Part shown: positions 52,324 through 61,809 of the stretch, piece after piece
How positions within the stretch are numbered: position 1 is the stretch's first letter
Layout of the letters: each line of letters opens with the position of its first letter
Assembly (NCBI GenBank): GCA_023453025.1
Contig: JAEXUD010000014.1
Coordinates: 30,916-94,915, forward strand
Direction of reading: 5' to 3'
Origin: Bacillota bacterium
Lineage (GTDB): Bacteria > Bacillota > Clostridia > Tissierellales > Sedimentibacteraceae
DNA: 64,000 nt
Position numbers and translations under genes: made by a program
Notes under the pieces: model-generated
Database searches by the model: none
What the model was told of the DNA's origin: nothing
The model's input: the letters and a program-made list of their open reading frames with translations, nothing else

Positions 52324-53649
52324 TTATTTACTATTCTCTTCCATAAATTTATCTATCGTATCTGCCATATACTCCAGCATTTCCTCTGTAAGTCCCGGAT
52401 ATATGCCTATAAAAAACGTATCGTTTAAAACCTTTTCTGTTTGTTTCAAATCTCCGCTTATACGGCAGTTAATATTTCGATATGCGGGATGTCTCAGTAT
52501 ATTGCCTGTAAAAAGCATACGAGTTTCAATCTTGTTGTTCTCAAGGAATGTTACAATATCCTTTCTTGAAAATCCGCTGTCATCCCGTATAGTTATGGGC
52601 ATGGAAAACCATGAAGGGTCTGACTTCGGAAGTTTTCTTGGAAGTATAAAATATTCCTCATGTTTTTTCAAAGAATTATAAAGCATATTGAAATTTTTTC
52701 TCCTTGCATCACCAAAAGCAGGAAGCTTCTTCAGCTGCTCGATGCCCATGGCGCATTGGATGTCAAGAGGCTTCAGATTATATCCTATATTGCTGTAAAC
52801 ATATTTATGGTCATATCCGTCCGGAAGGCCTTCAAATTTCTGCTCAAATCTGTGGCTGCACGCTCCTTTGGGGTTTTCCTCCCCTGTTGAGCACCAGCAT
52901 GCTCTTCCCCAATCCCTGATGGACAGTGCCTGCCTGTAGATGTTCAGATTGTTTGTCAGCACCGCACCGCCTTCACCCATGGTGATGTGGTGCGCCGCAT
53001 AAAAGCTGTAGGTTGATATATCGCCGAAGGTTCCGCAAAGTTTTCCGTCATAGTATGACCCCAGTGAATCACAGGTATCTTCAATGACATAAAGATTATG
53101 GGACCTGGCAAAATTCATAATTACATCCATTTCTGCGGGATTGCCCAGTGTATGAGCGAACATGATTGCCCGTGTGCGGTCCGACAACGCCTGCTCTAAC
53201 TTCGATGCATCAATATTGTACGTTCCTTCTTCCACATCTACGAAAACAGGAACTAATCCGTTCTGAATTATTGGATTCAGTGTAGTGGGAAATGCAAGTG
53301 CTGTTGTTATTACCTCATCCCCTTTATTAAGAGGTTCTGATAAATTAGGGGAGCAAAGGGCACTTACCGCCACCAGATTGGCTGAAGAACCGGAATTAAG
53401 CAGGAGAGCGTATTTCATACCCGTAAATGACAGGAAATCTTCAATGAATTGCTCGCCTTGCCTTCCCAGGGTAAGCCAGAAGTCAAGCACGCTGTCTATC
53501 ATTGCCTGCATTTCCTTCTCATCAAATACTCTGCCGGCATAGTGCACTTTTGATTCTCCAGGGATAAAACTTTCCGCCTCTTTGCGGATTTCATATATCT
53601 GCTTGGTTTTCTTGAGAATAGCCTCTCTGAGCTTTACTTCAGACTGCAT
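52324..53649 (-). CDS. rfbH: CDP-6-deoxyhexulose 3-dehydrase E1 (RfbH)
   Basis: Start at 53649 (GAGGTGG just upstream) gives 441 aa. DegT-like PMP/[2Fe-2S] enzyme that removes the 3-OH of CDP-4-keto-6-deoxyglucose. The Lys of ordinary aminotransferases is replaced by His (YAAHHITMGEGG), the diagnostic change of E1. Characteristic Cys residues (CWCSTGEENPKGACSHRF) fit the cluster-binding region. Its reductase partner (E3, RfbI/AscD) is not in the window. Confidence 0.92.
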   Translation of the reverse strand: MQSEVKLREAILKKTKQIYEIRKEAESFIPGESKVHYAGRVFDEKEMQAMIDSVLDFWLTLGRQGEQFIEDFLSFTGMKYALLLNSGSSANLVAVSALCSPNLSEPLNKGDEVITTALAFPTTLNPIIQNGLVPVFVDVEEGTYNIDASKLEQALSDRTRAIMFAHTLGNPAEMDVIMNFARSHNLYVIEDTCDSLGSYYDGKLCGTFGDISTYSFYAAHHITMGEGGAVLTNNLNIYRQALSIRDWGRACWCSTGEENPKGACSHRFEQKFEGLPDGYDHKYVYSNIGYNLKPLDIQCAMGIEQLKKLPAFGDARRKNFNMLYNSLKKHEEYFILPRKLPKSDPSWFSMPITIRDDSGFSRKDIVTFLENNKIETRMLFTGNILRHPAYRNINCRISGDLKQTEKVLNDTFFIGIYPGLTEEMLEYMADTIDKFMEENSK

Positions 53650-53664
53650 GGTCCACCTCATAAT

Positions 53665-54765
53665 TTATAAAAGATTTATCAAGCTTTCGCAGACAAATTC
53701 AACATCGGCTTCTGTCATATTTGCTGCGGACGGAAGTGAAATTCCCTTTTCCTCAACCATAGCTGCAACCGGATTATCATAACGCTGCTCAAATGCAGGG
53801 AAACTGCTCATGCGGGGAAAAGCCGGCCTTGCATGAATATTCAGGGCCTTGAGTCCGCTTAATATATTGTCTCTTTCGTCTCTCGTACGATTTTCAAGCA
53901 ATATGGAAGGATAGCAATAATTGCTTTTGCAGCCTTCTTTTTCACGCAGGATTTTAATTCCGTCAACATCTTTGAGCCTTGAATAATAAAGGTTGAAGAT
54001 ATTGCGTTTTATTTCCATAAGTTCATCCACGCGTTCAAGCTGTGCAAGAGCAAGTGATGCGCTCAGATTGTTTATGGTATACTGGAATCCCGGCATGTCG
54101 GACCAGAATACGGCCTTTCTGTCTGTTCTTCCCATGTTGGACAGAAGCTGCGCCCTTTTATATATTTCTTCATTATTTGTAAGGAACATGCCCCCCTCAC
54201 CGCTCGAGGTCATTTTTGCTCCCTGGAAACTGAAACAGGAAACATCGCCGAAGGAACCGACTTTTTTCCCCTTATATTCTGCTCCCACAGCAGGTGCAGC
54301 ATCCTCAATGACATAAAGATTGTATTCCTTTGCTATTCCCATTATCTCATCCATTTCCGCCGGATGTCCGAAGGTGTGTACAAGCATAATTGCTTTTGTT
54401 TTTGGAGTAATTGCTTTTCTGATTGCATCAGGGTCAATGGCCCATGTGTCAGGGTCTATATCCACAAAGACACATTTTGCTCCTGTATAAAGTATCGCAT
54501 ATGCTGTTGCAACCCAGCTGAAATCCGTAACAATTACTTCGTCATCTTCTCCCAGATCCAATGCAGCAGCAGCCAAATGCAGGGCATGTGTGCAGCAGTG
54601 AGTTGCTATTGCATATTTCACGCCTATATATTCCGCGAATGCCTTCTCAAGTTTTTTTACATAGTTATCGTAATTTTCATACCAACCGTTTTGAAGTGCA
54701 TCTAAAACATATGCAGATTCCTTCTCAGTTATTGAAGGACCTGCAAAACTTATTTTCTTATTCAA
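53665..54765 (-). CDS. DegT/DnrJ/EryC1 sugar aminotransferase
   Basis: 366 aa, TTG start at 54765 with GGAGG 8 nt upstream. PLP Lys in SFQGAKMTSSGEGG, preceded by IEDAAPAVGAEYKGK. Similar to perosamine-type 4-aminotransferases that act on nucleotide-linked 4-keto sugars. In the same operon as rfbFGH, so it may aminate a CDP-keto sugar. Confidence 0.9.
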   Translation of the reverse strand: MNKKISFAGPSITEKESAYVLDALQNGWYENYDNYVKKLEKAFAEYIGVKYAIATHCCTHALHLAAAALDLGEDDEVIVTDFSWVATAYAILYTGAKCVFVDIDPDTWAIDPDAIRKAITPKTKAIMLVHTFGHPAEMDEIMGIAKEYNLYVIEDAAPAVGAEYKGKKVGSFGDVSCFSFQGAKMTSSGEGGMFLTNNEEIYKRAQLLSNMGRTDRKAVFWSDMPGFQYTINNLSASLALAQLERVDELMEIKRNIFNLYYSRLKDVDGIKILREKEGCKSNYCYPSILLENRTRDERDNILSGLKALNIHARPAFPRMSSFPAFEQRYDNPVAAMVEEKGISLPSAANMTEADVEFVCESLINLL

Positions 54766-54788
54766 GTTAATTACCTCCGAGTAACAAT

Positions 54789-55409
54789 TTAATACATAAT
54801 TTTTTCGAGCTGCATAACTGTATATGTTTTATCAGAACTGTCACTTACAGCCACGCCCTCTTCAATTATGTAGAAGCCGTTTCTTTTATAGAAATTTATA
54901 GCATTCAAATTGTCTGAAAACACACGAAGACGTATATTTTCAAGCTCCAGTCTTTCTAAGCCCCAATCAATCAATGCCCTGAGAGCAAATGTCATCATTC
55001 CCGGCATAATGGATTTTTCTCCTCTCAGTACCGCATCCACTTCGCAGCACTTTTCATCAAATACAAAAGAGGAATAGCCTATGTGACCGATTTTTACCAA
55101 ATCAACAGAAATGATCAGAAAAAGTATTCTGTCATCCCGTCCGATTATTAAATTGTCAAGCCACTTTTCAGTGCCTGGGGCAGTTGCGGTAAATCTGTCT
55201 GCAGACATGGAGGGATTTTCATTCCGCCACTGGGCAAACAGCGAAGCACAGCCCGGCATGACGGTTCGGAAATCCTTTATAATGGGTACCAGGTAACCGC
55301 ATATGCTGTCTTTATCATCATAGACGGGAATACATTTCAATAAATCATTTTTATTTTTACATTTAAAACTGTCAAAAATATCTTTTATAAACAACTCATA
55401 TTCCTTCAA
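54789..55409 (-). CDS. GNAT-family N-acetyltransferase
   Basis: 206 aa, TTG start at 55409 after AAAGGGGG. C-terminal GNAT fold: LENIRLRVFSDNLNAINFYKRNGF. Placed between aminotransferase and TPP-enzyme genes, it plausibly acylates the 4-amino group of the sugar. Confidence 0.8.
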   Translation of the reverse strand: MKEYELFIKDIFDSFKCKNKNDLLKCIPVYDDKDSICGYLVPIIKDFRTVMPGCASLFAQWRNENPSMSADRFTATAPGTEKWLDNLIIGRDDRILFLIISVDLVKIGHIGYSSFVFDEKCCEVDAVLRGEKSIMPGMMTFALRALIDWGLERLELENIRLRVFSDNLNAINFYKRNGFYIIEEGVAVSDSSDKTYTVMQLEKIMY

Positions 55410-55410
55410 T

Positions 55411-57162
55411 TTATTTTCCCCCTTTAAAAACTGAATTGCCGTTGTATGGTTTAATAATCATATTTTTTAAAAATTCATCGCGGTCTATCATCGGTTCCTG
55501 TTCTTCAACCGGTTTGTTCACTTCAAGCTTTGGATAGGCATAGGTATGGCAAGGCAGATCTATATCAATTAAAACAGGTTCATCGTTATTCAAAATTTCC
55601 GTTAAAGCTTCATAGTCCTTTTCTTCTTTAATACGTATATTTCTGATTCCGTAAGCATCGGCTATCCAGCAAAAATCAGGAGCGGCATAATCAATGACAG
55701 TGGCATTATAGCGGCAGTCAAAATACATTTCCTGAAAGTGACGTATCATACCCAAGCTGTTGTTGTTCATTATGATTATTTTTACCGGAATGTTGTTTCT
55801 TCTGACCAGCTCCAGTTCCTGTATATTCATTTGTATGCCTCCGTCTCCTGTAAATGCCGTAACAGGACGGTTATTTCCAGCATAATACGCTCCTATGGCA
55901 CATGGCAATGAAAAACCCATAGCCCCCATTCCTCCGGAAGTTAAAATACGCTGTTCCTTGCCTGCATAAATGGACTGTGCTCCCCACATTTGGTTTTGAC
56001 CAACATCCAGGCAAATAATGTCTTCAGGATTCATCATCTGTGATAATTTTTCCATAATGTAGTTCGGGTCACTGTAATTTTCGTTGGTATACGTGGGGTA
56101 TTTAGCTTTGTATTCTTTGACTTTTTTCACCCATTCTTCCCTGTAGGCGTTGATGTGTTCCATATTGTTCCAAAGTTCCTGCAAAAATGCCTTTACATCT
56201 GCACGTATTGGGTATTCATCTGCTTTAATCTTTTTGGAAAGCTCTCCTTCATCGATATCTACCCGGATAAGAACTGCTTCGCGGGCGAAGCTTTCAGGTA
56301 CTGTTCCTGTTTGTCTCGTGTCAAGTCTCGTTCCCAGCGCGATTACAAGATCGCTGTTTGCAACAGCAAAATTTGCGGCACGGTTTCCGTAGGTACCTAT
56401 CATACCTATATGGTATTCCGAATTGTTATCAGCTGCGTCCTTGCCCATAAGAGAACATACCACAGGTATTTTAAGCGATTCAGTGATTTCATTTAATAAT
56501 TTTGACCCTCCTGACAGGCGTACACCTCCCCCAACCAATATAACAGGCCTGGGGGCATTATTTATATGCTGTATAACAGGCTCAATGTCAAAATGCGGGA
56601 AAAAATCATCGTGAGGAACAAATTGCCGTAAGTTTTGCTCTGAAATGTCGGAACGCTGAATATCCATTGGTATGTCCAGGAGCACCGGACCTTTTCTCCC
56701 GGAGGTTGCAATATATACGGCCTTTTCAAGCTCATATCTTATAGAACCGGGCTCTGTTATTCGCACGGCATACTTTGTTATGGGCTTAACTATGCTTACA
56801 ATATCGGTCTCCTGGAATCCTACCTGTCTCACGGGCATATCATCCTTATATTCGTATGTGTTAACCTGACCTGTCAAATAAATGCATGGGATTGAATCAA
56901 AATAAGCACTCCCGATTCCGGTAATAAGGTTTGTAGCACCCGGCCCGCTTGTGGCAACAGCTACACCAATGTTATTTTTGGTTCTCGCATAGCCCTCGGC
57001 GGCAAAAGCCGCACCTTGCTCATGATAGGTATTTATATACTTTATATTCTTATACTTATAAAGTGAATCTACCAGGTGTGTTACCGCACCTCCCTGATAC
57101 CCGAATACGCAGGTGCATCCTTTTTCTATTAAAAATTCTACTATATAATCAGATAATTTCAT
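55411..57162 (-). CDS. TPP-dependent carboligase, acetolactate-synthase-like (YerE-type)
   Basis: 583 aa. Catalytic Glu48 in YHEQGAAFAAEGYAR, FAD/central domain, and TPP-Mg motif GDGGIQMN...MNNNSLG near the C-terminus. It sits inside an rfbF-rfbG-rfbH sugar operon and has no ilvN or ilvC partner. This resembles YerE of Yersinia, which joins a two-carbon unit from pyruvate to CDP-3,6-dideoxy-4-keto-glucose to make a branched sugar. A true biosynthetic acetolactate synthase cannot be excluded. Confidence 0.8.
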   Translation of the reverse strand: MKLSDYIVEFLIEKGCTCVFGYQGGAVTHLVDSLYKYKNIKYINTYHEQGAAFAAEGYARTKNNIGVAVATSGPGATNLITGIGSAYFDSIPCIYLTGQVNTYEYKDDMPVRQVGFQETDIVSIVKPITKYAVRITEPGSIRYELEKAVYIATSGRKGPVLLDIPMDIQRSDISEQNLRQFVPHDDFFPHFDIEPVIQHINNAPRPVILVGGGVRLSGGSKLLNEITESLKIPVVCSLMGKDAADNNSEYHIGMIGTYGNRAANFAVANSDLVIALGTRLDTRQTGTVPESFAREAVLIRVDIDEGELSKKIKADEYPIRADVKAFLQELWNNMEHINAYREEWVKKVKEYKAKYPTYTNENYSDPNYIMEKLSQMMNPEDIICLDVGQNQMWGAQSIYAGKEQRILTSGGMGAMGFSLPCAIGAYYAGNNRPVTAFTGDGGIQMNIQELELVRRNNIPVKIIIMNNNSLGMIRHFQEMYFDCRYNATVIDYAAPDFCWIADAYGIRNIRIKEEKDYEALTEILNNDEPVLIDIDLPCHTYAYPKLEVNKPVEEQEPMIDRDEFLKNMIIKPYNGNSVFKGGK

Positions 57163-57175
57163 TTATATCAACCTC

Positions 57176-58246
57176 TCATATCAATCTGCAGTAATATGCT
57201 ATCTGTTTTATACATATTTCAAGAACATTTCCGTTTTTGTATTCCTTATACCACTCCAGTGTTTGCTTCAAGGTATCTTCAAGTGAGAGGCGCTGTCTGA
57301 AACCGAGATATGTTTTTGATTTTGTGCAGTCTAAATTCAATAAACCGGCTTCATGAGGAGCGTAAGAACCGGACATATCCTTCCATTGTCCGCTGCCCCA
57401 TATCTCAATAACCTTTTTGACAATATGACTTACGGAAACAATCGAATCAAAATCAGGGCCGAAATTCCATGCGCCGCTGTATTTTATCGGATCAGCCAGC
57501 ATTTTTGATGCAGTGAGCAGGTATCCGTACAGAGGCTCCAATACAAATTGCCACGGGCGAACAGAATCAGGATTTCTCACCTCTATTGCCTCACCCTTTT
57601 GAAGAGCTCTTATGCAGTCAGGAATAATTCTTTGGTTAGACCAGTCTCCGCCGCCTATTACATTTCCGGCACGTACAGAAGATACAGCCATATTGTAGGA
57701 CCTCCTGTATGCCGATGATACAATTTCGGCACAGCCCTTGCTTGCACTGTAGGGGTCAAATCCGCCCAAGGGGTCATCCTCCCTGTATCCCCAAATCTGC
57801 TCCCTGTTCTCATAGCACTTGTCGGATGTCACAATAATACAGGCCATGACACAATCGGAATTTCTTACACATTCAAGAAGATTCACAGTACCCATAATGT
57901 TGGTTTCAAATGTTTCAGACGGAAGACTGTAGGAGGTTCGAACTATTGGCTGGGCTGCCAGGTGAAAGACTATTTCGGGTTTATATGTTTTAAAAACTTC
58001 ATCAAGATGTTTTTTATCCCGAATATCACCGCGTATATCTGTTAGTTTGTCATCAAGTCCGCACAAAACAAAATTGTCAAGGTCGTTAAGAGGGTCGAGA
58101 GCATATCCGATTACTTCGCAACCAAGCATCGACAGCCAGACAGACAACCATGAGCCCTTGAATCCGGTATGCCCCGTTACAAGTACTCTCTTGCCTTGGA
58201 AGACACCGTCAAATTCCTCGCTGAAGTCTATTCCCAATTTTTCCAT
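57176..58246 (-). CDS. rfbG: CDP-glucose 4,6-dehydratase
   Basis: Start at 58246 (AAGGAGAGG upstream), 356 aa, overlapping rfbF by 19 nt. Short-chain dehydrogenase fold: NAD motif GHTGFKGSW (TGxxGxxG), catalytic YSASKG, and the CDP-glucose dehydratase segment HLAAQPIVRTSY. Converts CDP-glucose to CDP-4-keto-6-deoxyglucose. Confidence 0.94.
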   Translation of the reverse strand: MEKLGIDFSEEFDGVFQGKRVLVTGHTGFKGSWLSVWLSMLGCEVIGYALDPLNDLDNFVLCGLDDKLTDIRGDIRDKKHLDEVFKTYKPEIVFHLAAQPIVRTSYSLPSETFETNIMGTVNLLECVRNSDCVMACIIVTSDKCYENREQIWGYREDDPLGGFDPYSASKGCAEIVSSAYRRSYNMAVSSVRAGNVIGGGDWSNQRIIPDCIRALQKGEAIEVRNPDSVRPWQFVLEPLYGYLLTASKMLADPIKYSGAWNFGPDFDSIVSVSHIVKKVIEIWGSGQWKDMSGSYAPHEAGLLNLDCTKSKTYLGFRQRLSLEDTLKQTLEWYKEYKNGNVLEICIKQIAYYCRLI

Positions 58247-58998
58247 GGAGCCTCTCCTTTTTCCCACATTTCATTGACGCGTTCAATATCCTTATAGGTA
58301 TCGATTGCCGTCCAGAATCCGTCATGATTAAAAATTGATATCTGTGAATCCAGAGCGAGCTTGTGCAGGGGTTCCTGTTCAAAGGCACAATCATAATCCG
58401 GTATATAGTCAAATATCTTTTTGTTTAAAACCATAAAACCTGCATTGACCCTGTCTTCAAGTACAGGCTTTTCCTTAAATGATGTCACAACACCGTTGTT
58501 TGTCTGAAACACTCCAAAGGGTGATGTAGGTTTAATTCCGGTTAAAGTTGCGACTTTGCCGTTTTTAGTGTGTGTTTTATATAACTCATCAATGTTCACA
58601 TCGCTGAGGCCATCTCCATATGTCAGCATGAAATCATCAGTATCTATATACTTTTCTACTTGTCTAAGTCGAGCTCCCGTCTGTGACTCTGGGCCAGTAT
58701 CAACTATAGTCACATTCCATGAATCATTATTGCCGGTATGGAATTCAATATCGGCATGTTTTTCGGTAGTTATTGTAAAGTCGTTGTTAAGCCAAGGCAT
58801 TTCTACAAAATATCGTTTAATCATATCTCCTTTATATCCTACACACAATATAAAATCGTGAAATCCGTAATGAGAATAAGTTTTCATAATATGCCAGATT
58901 ATAGGTTTCTCGCCTATAAGAACTAAGGGCTTCGGACGAAATGCAGTTTCCTCGCGCATACGTGTACCTTTTCCGCCGCAAAAAATTACTGTCTTCAT
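58228..58998 (-). CDS. rfbF: Glucose-1-phosphate cytidylyltransferase
   Basis: 256 aa. Nucleotidyltransferase signature CGGKGTRMREETAFRPKPL and the ligand-binding LTYGDGLSDV. Makes CDP-glucose, the entry step of the pathway; first gene of the operon. Upstream, on the minus strand, a TATAAT box (59056-59051) is overlapped by a sigma-K-like CATATAATG; which is used is uncertain. Confidence 0.95.
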   Translation of the reverse strand: MKTVIFCGGKGTRMREETAFRPKPLVLIGEKPIIWHIMKTYSHYGFHDFILCVGYKGDMIKRYFVEMPWLNNDFTITTEKHADIEFHTGNNDSWNVTIVDTGPESQTGARLRQVEKYIDTDDFMLTYGDGLSDVNIDELYKTHTKNGKVATLTGIKPTSPFGVFQTNNGVVTSFKEKPVLEDRVNAGFMVLNKKIFDYIPDYDCAFEQEPLHKLALDSQISIFNHDGFWTAIDTYKDIERVNEMWEKGEAPWKNWE

Positions 58999-59165
58999 GG
59001 CAGTACCTGCTTTCTTTTACATATTTAATAAGACAACTCTTATATTTTACATTATATGCAAACCGACTTGTTTAGTGTATTGCAGAAAGTTATTGTTTAA
59101 TATTTTTATTACATACTATATTTGTATATATTGAATAAAAAATATATCAAAGTATTTGGATTTAC

Positions 59166-59241
59166 ATATACTGATTAATGATAAAAGTCATAATAAATAA
59201 ATTAATATATTTAAACAAGTAGAATATATTAATCAGTATAT
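59166..59241. repeat. 14-bp perfect inverted repeat in divergent promoter region
   Basis: ATATACTGATTAAT (59166-59179) and ATTAATCAGTATAT (59228-59241), separated by 48 nt, between rfbF (leftward) and a glycosyltransferase gene (rightward). The right arm is ~20 nt before the glycosyltransferase ATG. It may be a regulator site or a leader hairpin. Confidence 0.6.
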
Positions 59242-59260
59242 AAAATTTAGGGAGAAAAAT

Positions 59261-60541
59261 ATGATGAATAGTATTCTTAAACAAGAAATTTTACCTTATG
59301 TTGACAGCAAGCCTGTTTCTCCACTGGCAAGCATAGTAGTGCTTGCATACAATCATCTTGAATATACAAAACAGTGTATCGATAGCATCTATCGTTATAC
59401 CTCTCATATTGATTTTGAACTTATAACAGTTAACAACGGCTCTAAGGACGGTACAGAAAAATTTTTCAACAGCTTGCCAAACACAAAGAAAATCAATTTC
59501 AAAGAAAACATAGGAGTTTGTAAGGCAATTAATCAAGGCATCAGAATTTCAGAGGGAAAATATATATTGAATATCAGCAATGATATAGTAGTTACTGCAA
59601 ACTGGTTGGACAATCTTCTCATATGCATGGAGAGCGACAGTAAGGTAGGCATGGCTGTTCCCATATGCAATGCTTCATGCAATTATCAGCAAATTGATTT
59701 ACCATATACCCGGATGGATGAAATACAAAAATTTGCAGAGGATCATAATGTAAGCAATCCTAATAAATGGGATGAAAGAATGAAATTGTCCACATACGCG
59801 GGCATTTATCGCAGTGAAATAATGAAAACTCTTGGAGGATTTGATGAAGATTTCAACCCCGGATGCTATGATGACGATGCAATATGTTTCAGTATCAGAA
59901 GAATGGGATACAAGGTTATCCTTGCTAAAGATACCTTTGTCCATCACTTTGGCGCAAAAACCTTCAATGAAGAATATGAGAAGGATAAAAATCTTCAAAT
60001 AAGAAATAAGCATATTTTTATGCTAAAGTTCGGGGCAGACCCTTATCTATGCGGACTAATCGACTATAATGTTATTAATCTTCTTACTTTTGATAAAAGT
60101 TCAGAAAATATAAACATCTTAGGAATCGGAAAATCATATGGCACTACAATGCTGGAGCTGAAAAATGAATGCAGGCACCATGAAAATAAAAATATCAATC
60201 TTAATTACTTATCCGAAAATGAAAAAACTATGATAGATTTAAGAACAATATGTAATGAATGTATTTTGGGTTTTGCTGATAATGTTCATATTTATTTTGG
60301 AAGTGTGTTATATGATTATATAGTGCTGGAAAGTGAGTCCCACAGCGTTACAAATATGGAATCCTTCTTTGTAACTTTATATACTCTTTTAAAACCTGGA
60401 GCTCAGCTTGTATGTACAGCAGCAAATCCGGAAATTTTCAAAAGAATAACAGACATTTTTTCAAATTTAGATGCTATCTTCGTCAATCAATTCAACAATT
60501 ATTATTTGTGTTTTTCAAAACCTAAGATATTATTGCATTAG
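59261..60541 (+). CDS. GT2 glycosyltransferase, paralogue of the one at 51083
   Basis: 426 aa. Same layout: GT-A domain (SIVVLAYNHLEYTKQCIDSI, SNDIVV, GGFDEDFNPGCYDDDA) and a C-terminal Rossmann-like part (INILGIGKSYGTTMLEL). It stands alone on the plus strand with GGGAG upstream. The two paralogues flank the CDP-sugar operon in opposite orientation. Confidence 0.85.
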   Translation: MMNSILKQEILPYVDSKPVSPLASIVVLAYNHLEYTKQCIDSIYRYTSHIDFELITVNNGSKDGTEKFFNSLPNTKKINFKENIGVCKAINQGIRISEGKYILNISNDIVVTANWLDNLLICMESDSKVGMAVPICNASCNYQQIDLPYTRMDEIQKFAEDHNVSNPNKWDERMKLSTYAGIYRSEIMKTLGGFDEDFNPGCYDDDAICFSIRRMGYKVILAKDTFVHHFGAKTFNEEYEKDKNLQIRNKHIFMLKFGADPYLCGLIDYNVINLLTFDKSSENINILGIGKSYGTTMLELKNECRHHENKNINLNYLSENEKTMIDLRTICNECILGFADNVHIYFGSVLYDYIVLESESHSVTNMESFFVTLYTLLKPGAQLVCTAANPEIFKRITDIFSNLDAIFVNQFNNYYLCFSKPKILLH

Positions 60542-60579
60542 ATAATCTAAAAAAGCATTTCAATTAAAGCATGTAAATA

Positions 60580-60613
60580 AAAACTAATAAAAAAGCGATT
60601 TTTTATTAGTTTT
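60580..60613. terminator. Bidirectional terminator between convergent glycosyltransferase genes
   Basis: AAAACTAATAAAAAA-GCGA-TTTTTTATTAGTTTT, a 15-bp perfect stem with A- and T-runs. Confidence 0.85.
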
Positions 60614-60678
60614 TAAGCTTAGAAAATTTGACTATGATATTCTTTTAAGATATTTTTAATAATTCCATATATAATTGA

Positions 60679-61794
60679 TTAGACAATATTTTCTCCATTA
60701 ATTTCAATATCTTTCATTTTATTTTCAATTAATCTGAGATTATTGAGAAGCCGGCTGTTATCAGGTGATTTTTCAACAGCTTTTTTTGCATAATCAAGCG
60801 ATTTTTTATGCATTCCCAGATAATAGCAGCTTAAGGAACCAAGGTCATAAGGTGTATAATCCCATGAATACCCCATATTTACATAGACAGAAGATTTCTC
60901 CTTGATTTTCAGAGCTTCCTCCACAAGATAAAAAACTTTGTTCCAATCTTTAAGTTCATATGCCATTTTAGCAAATTCAATATAAGGGTCTCTCATTCCG
61001 GGCGCTTCAGCAATAGCCCGATAATACCATGAACATGCTTCTTTGACATTTAAGAGCCTGTAATAAGATAATGCTATCCATCTCATTGAAGCACATCTCT
61101 CTTCCTTCCAAACAGATGATTTAAGCGAAAGATGCCTTTTCAATGTCTCAATGCATTCTACCCATCTTCTTCCATACATATACTCCCTGCCCAAATAATA
61201 TGTTGAACGGTCATCCTCCGGTGATTCCCTTACAGCAAGCTCCAGCAACGGCAGATATGAACTTCTCGACTTTTTGTTATCGGGAAAATGATTGAGGATC
61301 ATTCCGTCTATAAATATTTGTTTCTCAGGCTCCTTTCCAATATACCGGATACACTCATGAACAGGATAAGCCCACTTATAATCTTTTTTGGTGTGGACTT
61401 TGAAATAATTAAACTGTACATCAGGAGAGCCATCCTCCTTGAAACTCCAATTATATATATATCTGCCCATCTTTGCATCAGAAGTCCATGCATCTTCAAG
61501 ACGTTTCCGCCATCCGTTTTCAAATATTTCATCCAAGTCTGTACACACACATATGTCTACATCGTCCGGCACATGTTCAAGCGAAATATTTCTAGCAATG
61601 TCAAATCTCCACGGATTTACTTTTTCAACATACACGATTGCTCCTCTTTCTCTTAATTTTTCAACCGTTCCGTCGTCTGAACCTGTATCGGTTACCACAA
61701 TTAGATCAGCTTCATTCATGGAATCAATCCATCTGTCAACAAACTGCAACTCGTTTTTACAAATTGCATATACGCATATTTTATATTTATTCAA
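60679..61794 (-). CDS. SunS-like GT2 glycosyltransferase with TPR-like C-terminus
   Basis: 371 aa, TTG start at 61794 with GGGGAGGG 6 nt upstream. GT-A domain in residues 1-200 (VVTDTGSDDGTVEKL; metal site TDLDEIF), then helical repeats (about 210-360) with tetratricopeptide character (LDYAKKAVEKSPDNSRLLNN). The layout is that of protein glycosyltransferases such as SunS. Paralogue of the next gene upstream. Confidence 0.82.
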   Translation of the reverse strand: MNKYKICVYAICKNELQFVDRWIDSMNEADLIVVTDTGSDDGTVEKLRERGAIVYVEKVNPWRFDIARNISLEHVPDDVDICVCTDLDEIFENGWRKRLEDAWTSDAKMGRYIYNWSFKEDGSPDVQFNYFKVHTKKDYKWAYPVHECIRYIGKEPEKQIFIDGMILNHFPDNKKSRSSYLPLLELAVRESPEDDRSTYYLGREYMYGRRWVECIETLKRHLSLKSSVWKEERCASMRWIALSYYRLLNVKEACSWYYRAIAEAPGMRDPYIEFAKMAYELKDWNKVFYLVEEALKIKEKSSVYVNMGYSWDYTPYDLGSLSCYYLGMHKKSLDYAKKAVEKSPDNSRLLNNLRLIENKMKDIEINGENIV

Positions 61795-61809
61795 AAAATT
61801 CCCTCCCCG

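Noticed and set aside
55411..57162. Housekeeping acetolactate synthase for branched-chain amino acids
   Set aside because: It sits inside a CDP-sugar operon without ilvN or ilvC. Not fully excluded, but YerE-type carboligase fits the context better.
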